The notes beneath the pieces are model-generated. The model saw only the letters and a program-made list of their open reading frames with translations. It did not search any database and was not told the DNA's origin. A stretch of 64,000 bases of DNA from Candidatus Gugararchaeum adminiculabundum (GTDB lineage: Archaea > Micrarchaeota > Micrarchaeia > Burarchaeales > Gugararchaeaceae), in contig CABMDC010000007.1 of NCBI GenBank assembly GCA_902384795.1, forward strand, positions 62,001 through 126,000, in the 5' to 3' direction. The position numbers and the translations under genes were made by a program. This document shows positions 8,025 through 15,966 of the stretch, one piece after another. Within the stretch, counting starts at the first letter, position 1. Each line of letters starts with the position of its first letter.

Positions 8025-8750
8025 TTAAAGTTTCGTTTTCTTTATTTCATCCATCTTCTGATATAGAAGCCTATCGAATTGCACACCAGAAATCTCCAAC
8101 TGTTTGCAGATTTTGTCTAAAACTTCATGTTCGACTTCTTCATATAGCTCCTTCTTCTCCGCAAATCCCCTCGGTAGTTTTATTCCAACTTTCTTGAAGA
8201 TTGATGCAACTCTTGTGTCAAAAGCAACTGCGTTCTCGAGCACTCCCAACGTCATTAAAAAGTCTCTTGCGCTCTTGTGCTTCATGTATCTGAAAGTCCC
8301 GATAATGCTGCCTATCTTTAGTTTATCAGAGTCAAGTTCGCTAACCTGTTTTATCATGTTTTTTGGTCCGCCCTTGAAAGTTTTTAGTATTCTGAAATTG
8401 TACGTCAAAAACTTAGCCTTATTAGCATAATACCTCGTCCCTAGTCGGTATAGTGTCTTCTGGATAATTTCCCTGACCTTTTCCTCGTTCTTTATCCTTT
8501 TCAATCTGTTATAAGAGAGAACTTTATAGAACCAGTTTTCTAACCTTTTGTTATCCTCCATTTTCTCAACTGACGCAGAAGAACCTACGACCATGGCCTG
8601 CCTAACCACAGTAAGCCAAATTTCATTATTATCCATTGTCTTCCAATTGTCTTTTGTAGGAACCTCTGTCTTGCTAAGAAAAAGGTCGCGTATCTTCTTG
8701 AATTTCTTCAAATGCTGTTCGCCTATTTTTAATTCAGTTACTTCAACCAT
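8025..8750 (-). CDS. helix-hairpin-helix DNA glycosylase/lyase-like protein
   Basis: Residues near 155-180 read YMKHKSARDFLMTLG...AVAFDTRV. This resembles the HhH-GPD core of archaeal 8-oxoguanine glycosylases (K in the hairpin, D about 19 residues later, in a K.A..FL..G....D.R pattern). The upstream helices (ASVEKM..., YYANKAKFL) also fit such all-alpha glycosylases. If so, it excises damaged or modified bases and nicks the strand. No Fe-S cluster cysteines are visible. The start codon abuts the stop of the HAD gene (TGAATG), so translation is coupled. Because it shares an operon with a modification-dependent restriction system, a role in modified-base handling is possible. Confidence 0.5.
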   Translation of the reverse strand: MVEVTELKIGEQHLKKFKKIRDLFLSKTEVPTKDNWKTMDNNEIWLTVVRQAMVVGSSASVEKMEDNKRLENWFYKVLSYNRLKRIKNEEKVREIIQKTLYRLGTRYYANKAKFLTYNFRILKTFKGGPKNMIKQVSELDSDKLKIGSIIGTFRYMKHKSARDFLMTLGVLENAVAFDTRVASIFKKVGIKLPRGFAEKKELYEEVEHEVLDKICKQLEISGVQFDRLLYQKMDEIKKTKL

Positions 8751-9440
8751 TCAAATCAGCCCAGCTAACTCGCTTATATTATTCAGCTCATAGTCCGCTT
8801 TAAGCCCTTTTACTTTGGGCCATTTTATCTCTTCATCTTCTCCCCATTTTGCCAATGCGGCTTTCATGCCTGCATCCTGGGCTCCTTTAACATCCCTGCC
8901 GATGGAATCCCCAACCATGAGCACTTCATCAGGCTTGACGCCAAATGCTTCGATAGCTTTCAGAAATGGAAGCTTGCTTGGTTTCAGTTCTCCCGTATCA
9001 TCAAAAGTGATTACAACGCTGAAAATTCCGTATAATCCGAGTTTCCTGAGCCTATTTTCGGCTTTGATTTTTGGTGCATCGCTGAGTATGCCCAGAATTA
9101 TTCCTTTTTCTTTTAGCTTGAGGAGTGTTTCCTTGATTTTAGGATATGGTTTGAGGTGCTTCTTTCTCTCGCCCAAATATGCGAGTATTGCGGCTTCTAG
9201 CAGTTCTCTGTCTTCCTTGCCCGTTTTGCTTTTGATGAACTTTTCAAAGGCAGTGTTGTTGTCTATCCCTTCCTGCCAATAACACTGAAACAATTCCTTG
9301 AAGCACTGATCTTCATCCATGTTTAAGCCGGATTTTATCATTGCTTTGGCTGCTGCGCGGGTTGCTTCGCGCTTCATGCTAACAAAATCCGTAAGGGTGT
9401 TGTCCAGGTCGAAAAGGATTGCTTTCAGACAGTTGTTCAT
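8751..9440 (-). CDS. HAD superfamily hydrolase (phosphatase)
   Basis: The N-terminal motif LFDLDNTLTD supplies the nucleophilic Asp and the acid-base Asp of HAD enzymes. Motif II is ILSDAP, motif III the KPSKLPF lysine, and motif IV VGDSIGRDVKGAQDAG. A helical cap of about 75 residues follows motif I, which is subclass IA. Such enzymes dephosphorylate small phospho-metabolites or nucleotides; the substrate cannot be read from sequence. It lies between mcrC-like (9 bases before its start) and the glycosylase-like gene in one minus-strand operon, so a nucleotide-related substrate is possible. Confidence 0.82.
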   Translation of the reverse strand: MNNCLKAILFDLDNTLTDFVSMKREATRAAAKAMIKSGLNMDEDQCFKELFQCYWQEGIDNNTAFEKFIKSKTGKEDRELLEAAILAYLGERKKHLKPYPKIKETLLKLKEKGIILGILSDAPKIKAENRLRKLGLYGIFSVVITFDDTGELKPSKLPFLKAIEAFGVKPDEVLMVGDSIGRDVKGAQDAGMKAALAKWGEDEEIKWPKVKGLKADYELNNISELAGLI

Positions 9441-9448
9441 GTGGATTC

Positions 9449-10822
9449 TCAGCTCGCACTTTGTTGAATCAATTGATTCAGTTCTACTCTAAGAGTTTTC
9501 TTTACGTAATCTCGAAGCAGGCACTTATCCCTTTCTGTTGATTTTTGCTGGCATTCGAGATCAACGCTTATTATCGATACATCCAACTCTTTATTCAAGT
9601 GCAAAATTGGGTTAAGCCTAAAGTGAGGATTTTTACGGTTGTCCCACATGTCGTCCTTATCGTTAGCAACGATTAGAGCGCATTTGTCACTGGTTTTAGC
9701 CAATGAATAGCAGATTATCTGGTAATAATCGGATGATCCGGGTTGTAGTTTGTATTTAACATCCAGGGGTATGCACAAACCCTTTGCTTTGTTTTGGAGT
9801 AAAATATCAGGCATTATCTTCGGGGGCGTCATGTCTGACCCGGCCTTTACCAACAAATCGCTACTTTTGTTTTGGAGAAGAACCTCCCAGCCATCTTTAT
9901 CCCAGCCCTCTTCTGAATTTATCTCTCGGATGATCTCTGAAACAAAGCATTCGAAAACCCAATTCATGTCTACTAGGAAGTTTACGCCCACCCTATTTTT
10001 TTCAGAATCGTCAGCTCTGAAGCTACTGTAAACATTTTCAGAAATTATCAACTGAGCCAGTTGAAGCATGAACGCATAATGCTGGTTTAACCTATTGCGC
10101 GGCAATCTCCTCAACTCGCTTAGCGTTACTGGTTTGTACGATACCTGCTCACTCAAATCCATTGCAAACCGATTCAATTCGCTTTGAATTGTCGTAAAGC
10201 CCCTCGAACTTTTTTTGACCCAGCTTGGAAGGCGGTGCATGAGTCGGTTTATGCAGTACAGAATAACTTGATTCTCAAGGATATCATAGGTAAGTTCGTC
10301 ATACTGACAGTAAATTCGGCTCTTGTCGCTGAAGTTCGACTGTTCGTTCTTTATGAAATCTATCTGCCCGCGGAGGCGTCTGAGGTTACCTTCTTCGGTT
10401 ACATAGCGCTTAGCCAATCCGATCTTAAGTATTTTTTTTACTTCTTTCGAAAAAAGAAACACAACAAGCGGGAAGAAATGAAAGCCTGGTGGAAGTTCGA
10501 CCTGAACATCCGGATCGAAAAATATCTTTTCTTCGATTTTCTCGCGATATTGGAGGTATTCTAACATCTCGGCTAAGTCGGAATCAACTTTCTGGCTGAC
10601 TTGAATTGTCATGCCCGAAGGCAGTTGAACGATGCCAACAAATGAACTGGGTTTTATTTCGTACTCTCCATCCGCGCAGGGGTATACCTCCAGACGCTTT
10701 TTCAGTTTATCTCGCGTGTAATCCAAGTCGCCTTTAACGAGCTCTTGGTTTTGTTGGTGAACTCGTTGGGCTGGACCATACTCGCGTACCGTCACAACTT
10801 GACAGACTGGTTTATTGCCCAT
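9449..10822 (-). CDS. mcrC: McrC-like nuclease subunit of a modification-dependent restriction system
   Basis: The 457-residue protein has the McrC architecture. The N-terminal half binds and stimulates the McrB ring, and contains SFVGIVQLP followed by a YLQYR segment. A C-terminal PD-(D/E)XK domain shows MPDILL with D339 and, one strand later, PLDVKYK with D354 and K356, then the DYYQIICYSLA helix. McrC cuts DNA when the McrB motor translocates from a modified site. ATG at 10822 has GGTGA eight bases upstream and overlaps the end of the preceding McrB-like gene by 11 bases; TTG at 10831 is less likely. Confidence 0.85.
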   Translation of the reverse strand: MGNKPVCQVVTVREYGPAQRVHQQNQELVKGDLDYTRDKLKKRLEVYPCADGEYEIKPSSFVGIVQLPSGMTIQVSQKVDSDLAEMLEYLQYREKIEEKIFFDPDVQVELPPGFHFFPLVVFLFSKEVKKILKIGLAKRYVTEEGNLRRLRGQIDFIKNEQSNFSDKSRIYCQYDELTYDILENQVILYCINRLMHRLPSWVKKSSRGFTTIQSELNRFAMDLSEQVSYKPVTLSELRRLPRNRLNQHYAFMLQLAQLIISENVYSSFRADDSEKNRVGVNFLVDMNWVFECFVSEIIREINSEEGWDKDGWEVLLQNKSSDLLVKAGSDMTPPKIMPDILLQNKAKGLCIPLDVKYKLQPGSSDYYQIICYSLAKTSDKCALIVANDKDDMWDNRKNPHFRLNPILHLNKELDVSIISVDLECQQKSTERDKCLLRDYVKKTLRVELNQLIQQSAS

Positions 10823-11963
10823 ATTCACCAAACCACATCTTCACTGTAGCATCTTCCTTAAACTCGTCTCGCATAAGACCGCTAAGCATCTCACCAAGCT
10901 GATCATGATCGAAGAAATAGTACTCTTCGAGCAAGGGAATTAGTTTTCTCCCCCACACCGCGGCGACACCTTCCTCGTCAATGCCTTTTTTCATAAAGAA
11001 TGCGTGACCTAGGGCTTTCTCGCGCCCCAGCTCTCTGTTTTCTTTTATCTTTTCGTTTATTCTGCTCAGAACCTTGCAGAGCAGTTCAACATAGTCTTTT
11101 TTCAGCTTGGAGTTTTCCGAATCAGACAGCCATTTTTCAAGGTAAAATCCGTTTTCGTCTTGTTGCTCCGTGATTATTCTGGGCGGTGTTTCTTCAAAAA
11201 TAAAGCGTCTTCGTAGAGCTATGTCCAAGTGAGCGATACTGGAATCAGCTGTGTTCATAGTGCCAACGATATAGAGGTTTTTGGGTACGCCAAAGCGCGC
11301 CCTAGAATATGGAAGAATGGCGCTAAGTTCTTCATCAGAGCCTAATCGCTTATTGTCCTCTATCAGCGTTATTAGCTCCCCAAACACCTTGGATATGTTT
11401 GCGCGGTTAATCTCGTCTATAATTAAGACAAATCTCTTCTTTTCGTTAAGGTTTTCGAACAACTTCTGTCGCGTATCTTTCGGCATCCTAAAATACTCCT
11501 CGAATAGATTTGCATTCTCGGTATCTATCTGTACTGAAAAATCGTTGATGGATTTTTCTGTCCCTTCCCCAACGTCTATTTTCCACCAATCGCGCCCATT
11601 AATACTTGGACGGATCTGAAATTCTTTAGCGATTACATTAGACGCCGCAGTACTCGGAGCATACGCGACGCCGTCTAACAGTACTTTGTCTTTTATTGGA
11701 TCATACGTCGCAGTGAAAGTCTTACTTTTGTACTTGCCTATAACCTTCTTCAGTCTAGACGGCTGATCTGGCATCACCGCAGAAAGTGCACGAAGACACA
11801 TCTCTTTGAATATGCCATCCCGCCGGATTATTCTACCATCTTCGTTTGGTCTAAATCCCTCAACAAAATCCTCGTAAGCGAGCGAGGGATGAAAAGTTAC
11901 GAACTCGATCTGTCCGTTTTCACATAACTTTTCATAGTCTTTGTCTATATTTTTTTCATCCAT
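10812..11963 (-). CDS. mcrB: McrB-like AAA+ C-terminal half (Walker B and sensors, no P-loop) with RAMA-like insert
   Basis: The 383-residue product starts directly at the second strand of an McrB AAA+ domain (IEFVTFHPSLAYEDFVEG, 19-36). It continues with Walker B IIDEINRAN (181-189), sensor 1 VGTMNTADSS (233-242) and LDIALRRRF (246-254). No GxxxxGKT is present, so it cannot bind nucleotide alone; the P-loop is in the two genes upstream. Residues about 68-132 are an insert with LLDGVAYAPSTAASN and NGRDWWK, the pattern of RAMA-type domains linked to modified DNA. ATG at 11963 has GAGGTG upstream. The TTG at 11981 overlaps the preceding gene in another frame, so a split by frameshift must be considered. 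Confidence 0.8.
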   Translation of the reverse strand: MDEKNIDKDYEKLCENGQIEFVTFHPSLAYEDFVEGFRPNEDGRIIRRDGIFKEMCLRALSAVMPDQPSRLKKVIGKYKSKTFTATYDPIKDKVLLDGVAYAPSTAASNVIAKEFQIRPSINGRDWWKIDVGEGTEKSINDFSVQIDTENANLFEEYFRMPKDTRQKLFENLNEKKRFVLIIDEINRANISKVFGELITLIEDNKRLGSDEELSAILPYSRARFGVPKNLYIVGTMNTADSSIAHLDIALRRRFIFEETPPRIITEQQDENGFYLEKWLSDSENSKLKKDYVELLCKVLSRINEKIKENRELGREKALGHAFFMKKGIDEEGVAAVWGRKLIPLLEEYYFFDHDQLGEMLSGLMRDEFKEDATVKMWFGEYGQ

Positions 11964-11973
11964 AATCACACCT

Positions 11974-13503
11974 CTATTCAAAAACTTTTATGATTGCACC
12001 ATCCCTCAGAACTTTCCCGTAGTGCTTTAGAAACTCACGTAACCTTCCTTCAAATGAGGAATCGGCTTTCTCCCACTTGATGGTCTGGTTGAGAACATCT
12101 TCCGTTTCCGTACCTGTTAGTCCTTCTCTTGCATATCTCGAATACTGCTCTGGTGTCATATTCTTATAACCAATAAATTTACTGGGTCCAAATTTCCCTA
12201 AAGCCCTCGAATAGTACCAATGTTTAAACTGACTTAGCTTGTCAACAAGACCAGTTTCCCATCGTTTACTAGATTCCATTGCCTGATTGAAAACTTGAAT
12301 ATTCGCTCTTACTTCTTCAGCATCTTTAACTAGTTCAAAGCTTGGCTCTTGGTTAGTCCTAAGAGAGGGCGTAAACACTATGGTGGCAACCGCTTTTTCT
12401 CTTGTTTTGAATGTCTTCCCTGTTCCAGGTGGACCGTAGAGAATGAGGTTCAAACTTTCCTTTCCAACTGGAGGCGTACCTTCTCCGTCGGACCTACTTT
12501 CAGAGCCGACATAAGTTCTGAGCAATGGAAACAGTATCCGGAGAGCTTTCAGCGCATCGTCTTTCAAAAGCTCAACTGTTTTTTTGGATAGATAATTCTC
12601 TTTCTTATTGCCCTTGAGTAGAGCGATATGGATGCGCGGATTGGTCACAAGGTTGCTCAAGCGCTTGCTGAAATATTCGTTCCAATTTAAGGGTTTGTAG
12701 CCGCGCAATTCAGTCGTAATGTAAAAATCCTCACGTGCACTAGGCACTATGCCACAGGAGCCCTCCGTTTTACCTTCTTCGTCTTCGGTTTTCTTGTCGT
12801 CGTAGATCACAAGACTACCTGCGCGCTCGAGTTCACTCTTGAACTCGCCACGGCTCTTTTCGTCTTGGAGCAGTTTGAGAAATCTGCTTTTTCCATCACG
12901 TTCCTTGCTATCCGTAGCGATGAAACCAATAGAGTAGTATACCTGCACACGGTCTTCAGAAAAGACCAGCTCTATTTCGAAAGAGTTGTAGTTCGCAGGG
13001 CTCACGCGTGTTTTATAGTAGAATGAAAGAGTGATCCGATTTCTGAAGTATAAATTGCCATCAGAAAAATATTGACCTCCCCCGGAAGGAAGTTCGCTTG
13101 CTTTCAAATCCTCCTCACCTAAAGAACTTTGGATATAATGGGCTGCTTTATTGAGGTCTGCGAAGATATGCTGAACTTGCTTTGAAAAGTCCAAACGCGT
13201 GTGGCAGTACTCGCGTAATATGCTGCGGTAGTTAGTTGGGCTAGTTGGCAATGATTGAAGAAGCTTTTCGAATCCAGCCTTGTCCCCCGATTTAAGGTGA
13301 GTCATAAGTAATTTGTAATAGTCTTTGAGACCTTTTTCCTGCTCAAGCGTGCCTGCCTTCCGTAGAGTCTGGCGAAGATAATCATCGTTATTACCGATCT
13401 CATCACTGAGCTGCATCAAACGCTCAACCTGCTTGTAATCGATATCGCCCAAGATAGCTCCAAGTGTTTTGTTCCCGAAATTTTCGTCTATTTCGTTTGG
13501 CAT
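11974..13503 (-). CDS. McrB-like N-terminal half with P-loop (version 1), no Walker B
   Basis: The 509-residue protein has a long N-terminal region of unknown fold (1-340, partly coiled). A SLNLILYGPPGTGKTF strand and P-loop follow (Walker A 357-364). The last 145 residues hold WYYS...FGPSKFIGYKNM, a segment resembling recognition domains of McrA/McrB-type enzymes, and end with a helical tail. Walker B, sensors and arginine finger are missing here and found in the next gene. The residues around the P-loop are almost identical to those of the upstream paralogue, while everything else differs. ATG at 13503 lies 17 bases after the previous stop, with GGTG upstream. Confidence 0.7.
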   Translation of the reverse strand: MPNEIDENFGNKTLGAILGDIDYKQVERLMQLSDEIGNNDDYLRQTLRKAGTLEQEKGLKDYYKLLMTHLKSGDKAGFEKLLQSLPTSPTNYRSILREYCHTRLDFSKQVQHIFADLNKAAHYIQSSLGEEDLKASELPSGGGQYFSDGNLYFRNRITLSFYYKTRVSPANYNSFEIELVFSEDRVQVYYSIGFIATDSKERDGKSRFLKLLQDEKSRGEFKSELERAGSLVIYDDKKTEDEEGKTEGSCGIVPSAREDFYITTELRGYKPLNWNEYFSKRLSNLVTNPRIHIALLKGNKKENYLSKKTVELLKDDALKALRILFPLLRTYVGSESRSDGEGTPPVGKESLNLILYGPPGTGKTFKTREKAVATIVFTPSLRTNQEPSFELVKDAEEVRANIQVFNQAMESSKRWETGLVDKLSQFKHWYYSRALGKFGPSKFIGYKNMTPEQYSRYAREGLTGTETEDVLNQTIKWEKADSSFEGRLREFLKHYGKVLRDGAIIKVFE

Positions 13504-13520
13504 TGGTAGACACCGTTTGA

Positions 13521-14768
13521 TTAATATTTTGCTTCTAAAAGTTCGCGATCTAGCTTCTTCAGCAGATCGATTATTTCGCTCCAATCAGAGTCGTTCATAC
13601 GCCTAGGTTCCTTCGCTAGGTAAAGGAACACTATATCTTTCAAACCCTTAATGTAATGGGTACTTGACCATTCAATTAATTTGTTGTCTAAACCAAGCAA
13701 ACTGCACAGTCTTTCGCTGTTTTTTTGCAGGTGTGCGATTCGCTTTCTGAAATCGTTCTCTTCAGCTTTTCTGAACGGCCATGGTTGAACGTATAACGAG
13801 AGGGAGTTTCCGGAAGATGGTGACTGTACTCCAAAAATAAATTTTTTTGCTGGGTCTGAAATTTCGATATAGGGTATTTTGCGGTTATGTTCGACATCTT
13901 TGTAGATTTCTCCTGAGAACTCATTTTTTCTTTCCTTTAGAATAGAAAGAAAATGCTCAAAAACATTCTGCAGATCGATAGCTACTGATTCTGAATTCGT
14001 TTGATTTGAAGATGCAGATAAAGTGTCGATGATGGTTATAGCGCGTTCTCTTGTTTTGAATGTTTTTCCCGTGCCAGGAGGGCCATAAAGAATGACATTT
14101 AAGCTTTCAATCTCACTACTATTACTCGATTTTGTTGGGATGGATGTGGGCTTTTTTTCGTTTTTAAGTTCCTCGTCTTTGTCAATTCGGTTGAATAATT
14201 GATCTATTTCAATATTTATCGGAACTTCTGGGTGTAAAGGAGCACCGAAATAAGAGAAATAAAACTTTTTGAACTCCTCGAATTGTTCTGTAAACTCAAC
14301 ATAGTCTTTTGACTTATTAAAACCAAAAAATTCAAGCCCAGTTTTAACGCAATTGTTTTTTAACGGAAATTTGTTAATATGCATCCATCCAAATAATTCC
14401 TGCAATGTATTGTCTGCACCTATTTGTTCTATCCAATTAAAACTAAAATCTTGCGCGTTATTCATCTCCGATATTATTTTTTTGATCTCGTGAGGATTGT
14501 TGCGTTTTGCGATTCCATTGGCAACATTACCATTTCGTGAATTTCCAGAGTTCGTTAATAAAAGCAACTGTCTTATTTTCTCTCTTAGTTTCTCGGTATC
14601 GTTTTCTTTTAGTACTTCGTTCACTTGTTGTTGGATCTGCTTCAATGTTTCTCTACAATCCTCAAAATCAAACATTTCTCCTTTACTATGCTCAAACCAA
14701 GCAACGTTCTGTTTACCAATAATTTTCCACTCCTGCAAGATTTTTTTCTGCTTTTCGTTTAATTCCAT
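13521..14768 (-). CDS. McrB-like N-terminal half with P-loop (version 2), no Walker B
   Basis: The 415-residue protein has an alpha-helical N-terminal region (1-200), a Ser/Lys-rich linker and SLNVILYGPPGTGKTF (Walker A 229-236). About 175 further residues have no Walker B or sensor. That C-terminal part (YIEISDPAKKFIFGVQ, then SLSLYVQPWPF) reads like a compact alpha/beta domain that I do not recognise. The P-loop region matches the next gene closely, so the two arose by duplication and exchange of flanking domains. It is very AT-rich compared with the window average. It starts nine bases after the CARF regulator's stop, so it is in the same operon. Confidence 0.68.
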   Translation of the reverse strand: MELNEKQKKILQEWKIIGKQNVAWFEHSKGEMFDFEDCRETLKQIQQQVNEVLKENDTEKLREKIRQLLLLTNSGNSRNGNVANGIAKRNNPHEIKKIISEMNNAQDFSFNWIEQIGADNTLQELFGWMHINKFPLKNNCVKTGLEFFGFNKSKDYVEFTEQFEEFKKFYFSYFGAPLHPEVPINIEIDQLFNRIDKDEELKNEKKPTSIPTKSSNSSEIESLNVILYGPPGTGKTFKTRERAITIIDTLSASSNQTNSESVAIDLQNVFEHFLSILKERKNEFSGEIYKDVEHNRKIPYIEISDPAKKFIFGVQSPSSGNSLSLYVQPWPFRKAEENDFRKRIAHLQKNSERLCSLLGLDNKLIEWSSTHYIKGLKDIVFLYLAKEPRRMNDSDWSEIIDLLKKLDRELLEAKY

Positions 14769-14777
14769 GGATTTGCC

Positions 14778-15434
14778 TCACAGTCTCGCAATCTTTCCCG
14801 CATCAGTCAACCGTAGTCCTTCTTCCGTAGTAATCAAATCCATGTCCTTCAATTCATCAATCGCGCGATAGACCATGGCGGGAGATAGCGAACCGTCCAA
14901 TTTGTCCGCCAGATCCTTGATGCTTTCAAACTTGCTCGTCTCAATCTTTTCAAGCAGGGTTTTCTGGCTGTCAGTCAGCCTAAATGACAAGCGCGGGAGC
15001 CAAACAATCGCTTTCTTATCCTCTTCCGGGTTGTAGGCTATTTTCTTCACCAAATCATGGCGCGCATATGCTGCAAACAGCAGCCCTATAGCCTTGGTTT
15101 TGCGCCCGCCGGTGATATTCACGTAAATTTCGTCTTCCTTGGGCTGCATGTCTATTACTTCGACGCACTTTCGGGCAACGCCCACAATGTCGTAAACATC
15201 AGTCTTTACTTCCTTGATATCAATCACTTTGCCCAGGGATTCGCGTATGAGCTGTAGGCTCTCGGACTGCTCCTTATCCGGTTCTTTATCTATTATCAGT
15301 ATAAGGCGGTCAGGCCCAAGCCTCGTAGACGCAAGAAGCACTGGCTCGGGACTGTAAACCGTAGCTATTAGCACCTTTTTTCCCATTACTCCCACGTCTT
15401 TTACTTCTGAATCAGGGTTTATATCCGTTTCCAT
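14778..15434 (-). CDS. CARF-domain winged-helix regulator (Csa3-like)
   Basis: The 218-residue protein has an N-terminal Rossmann-like CARF domain. It begins KKVLIATVYSPEPVLLAS and carries the ligand-site motif YVNITGGRKTKA (104-115). A C-terminal winged helix (about 153-218) reads KTLLEKIETSKFESIKDLA then SPAMVYRAIDELKDMDLI. CARF domains bind cyclic or linear oligonucleotide messengers in type III CRISPR signalling, and Csa3-type proteins regulate transcription. No CRISPR array or cas gene is present here. As first gene of a McrBC-like operon it probably controls that operon. ATG at 15434 has GAGGTG eight bases upstream. Confidence 0.68.
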   Translation of the reverse strand: METDINPDSEVKDVGVMGKKVLIATVYSPEPVLLASTRLGPDRLILIIDKEPDKEQSESLQLIRESLGKVIDIKEVKTDVYDIVGVARKCVEVIDMQPKEDEIYVNITGGRKTKAIGLLFAAYARHDLVKKIAYNPEEDKKAIVWLPRLSFRLTDSQKTLLEKIETSKFESIKDLADKLDGSLSPAMVYRAIDELKDMDLITTEEGLRLTDAGKIARL

Positions 15435-15546
15435 CTGAAATGCACCTCTTTTGACTCTTTTGGTAATATTCCATCATATCTCATAATGATATACCATTTA
15501 GTAGAAAACTATATTAAATCAACCACTGTAATTGAAACAGGTGAGT
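15435..15546. promoter_or_regulatory. divergent promoter region with inverted repeat
   Basis: This spacer separates the minus-strand CARF/McrBC operon from the plus-strand cassette. TATATTAAAT at 15510-15519 is a good TATA box for the plus-strand genes. On the minus strand, GGTATATCATTA (around 15484-15495) can serve the CARF operon. An inverted repeat ATATC-N7-GATAT spans 15476-15492 and overlaps that second box, a position suited to a repressor site, perhaps for the CARF regulator itself. Confidence 0.5.
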
Positions 15547-15966
15547 ATGATGTACGCGAAGATGATGCAGGATATAACGGAAAAAGGCGGGCTGCCATGG
15601 GTGCGCACTGGCGAAAGAGTCTACAGATATGCGGTTTTCCCGGTCCCTGAGGCGCTATGGAGGAGAACCGGGGAGCGCGAAATGCGACTGGTGGCAAAGG
15701 AGAGGTGGGATGGAAGCGTGTTTACAAAGATGATTTTTGTCGCGCTGAACAACAAGAAAAAGGTCACATCCATGGCTCCAGCGGGTAGGGATTACGCGAC
15801 AAAAAAGGAGTTTGAGATGATGTTCGGTGAACTGAAAAAAGGGTTGGAAGGGGACTTGGGGATGGCAGTGTGTTTGGAAATGAACATGACGGGCCAGAGG
15901 AATTTTGAGGAAACAGGGCAGGAAAATGAGTTTGAGATAACGAGCTCAAAAAATGAGGCGGGATGA
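15547..15966 (+). CDS. hypothetical protein, first gene of the plus-strand cassette
   Basis: The product is about 139 residues, basic in the middle and acidic/Asn-rich at the C-terminus. I recognise no family. Regular hydrophobic spacing (YRYAVFPVPEALW, VFTKMIFVALNN, FEMMFGELKKGL) suggests a small alpha/beta domain followed by a flexible tail. ATG at 15547 or the adjacent ATG at 15550 can start it, with AGGTGA just upstream; 15550 gives the better spacing. Its stop overlaps the next ATG (ATGA), so it is translationally coupled to the small gene that follows. Confidence 0.55.
   Translation: MMYAKMMQDITEKGGLPWVRTGERVYRYAVFPVPEALWRRTGEREMRLVAKERWDGSVFTKMIFVALNNKKKVTSMAPAGRDYATKKEFEMMFGELKKGLEGDLGMAVCLEMNMTGQRNFEETGQENEFEITSSKNEAG

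Noticed and set aside
10184-10564. Plus-strand frame of 126 codons inside the mcrC-like gene
   Set aside because: It lies antisense within a well-supported nuclease gene with conserved motifs and shows no domain of its own.
14778-15434. A CRISPR-Cas locus suggested by the CARF/Csa3-like protein
   Set aside because: No direct-repeat array and no cas1, cas2, cas4 or effector gene is visible anywhere in the window, so the regulator belongs to the McrBC-like operon.
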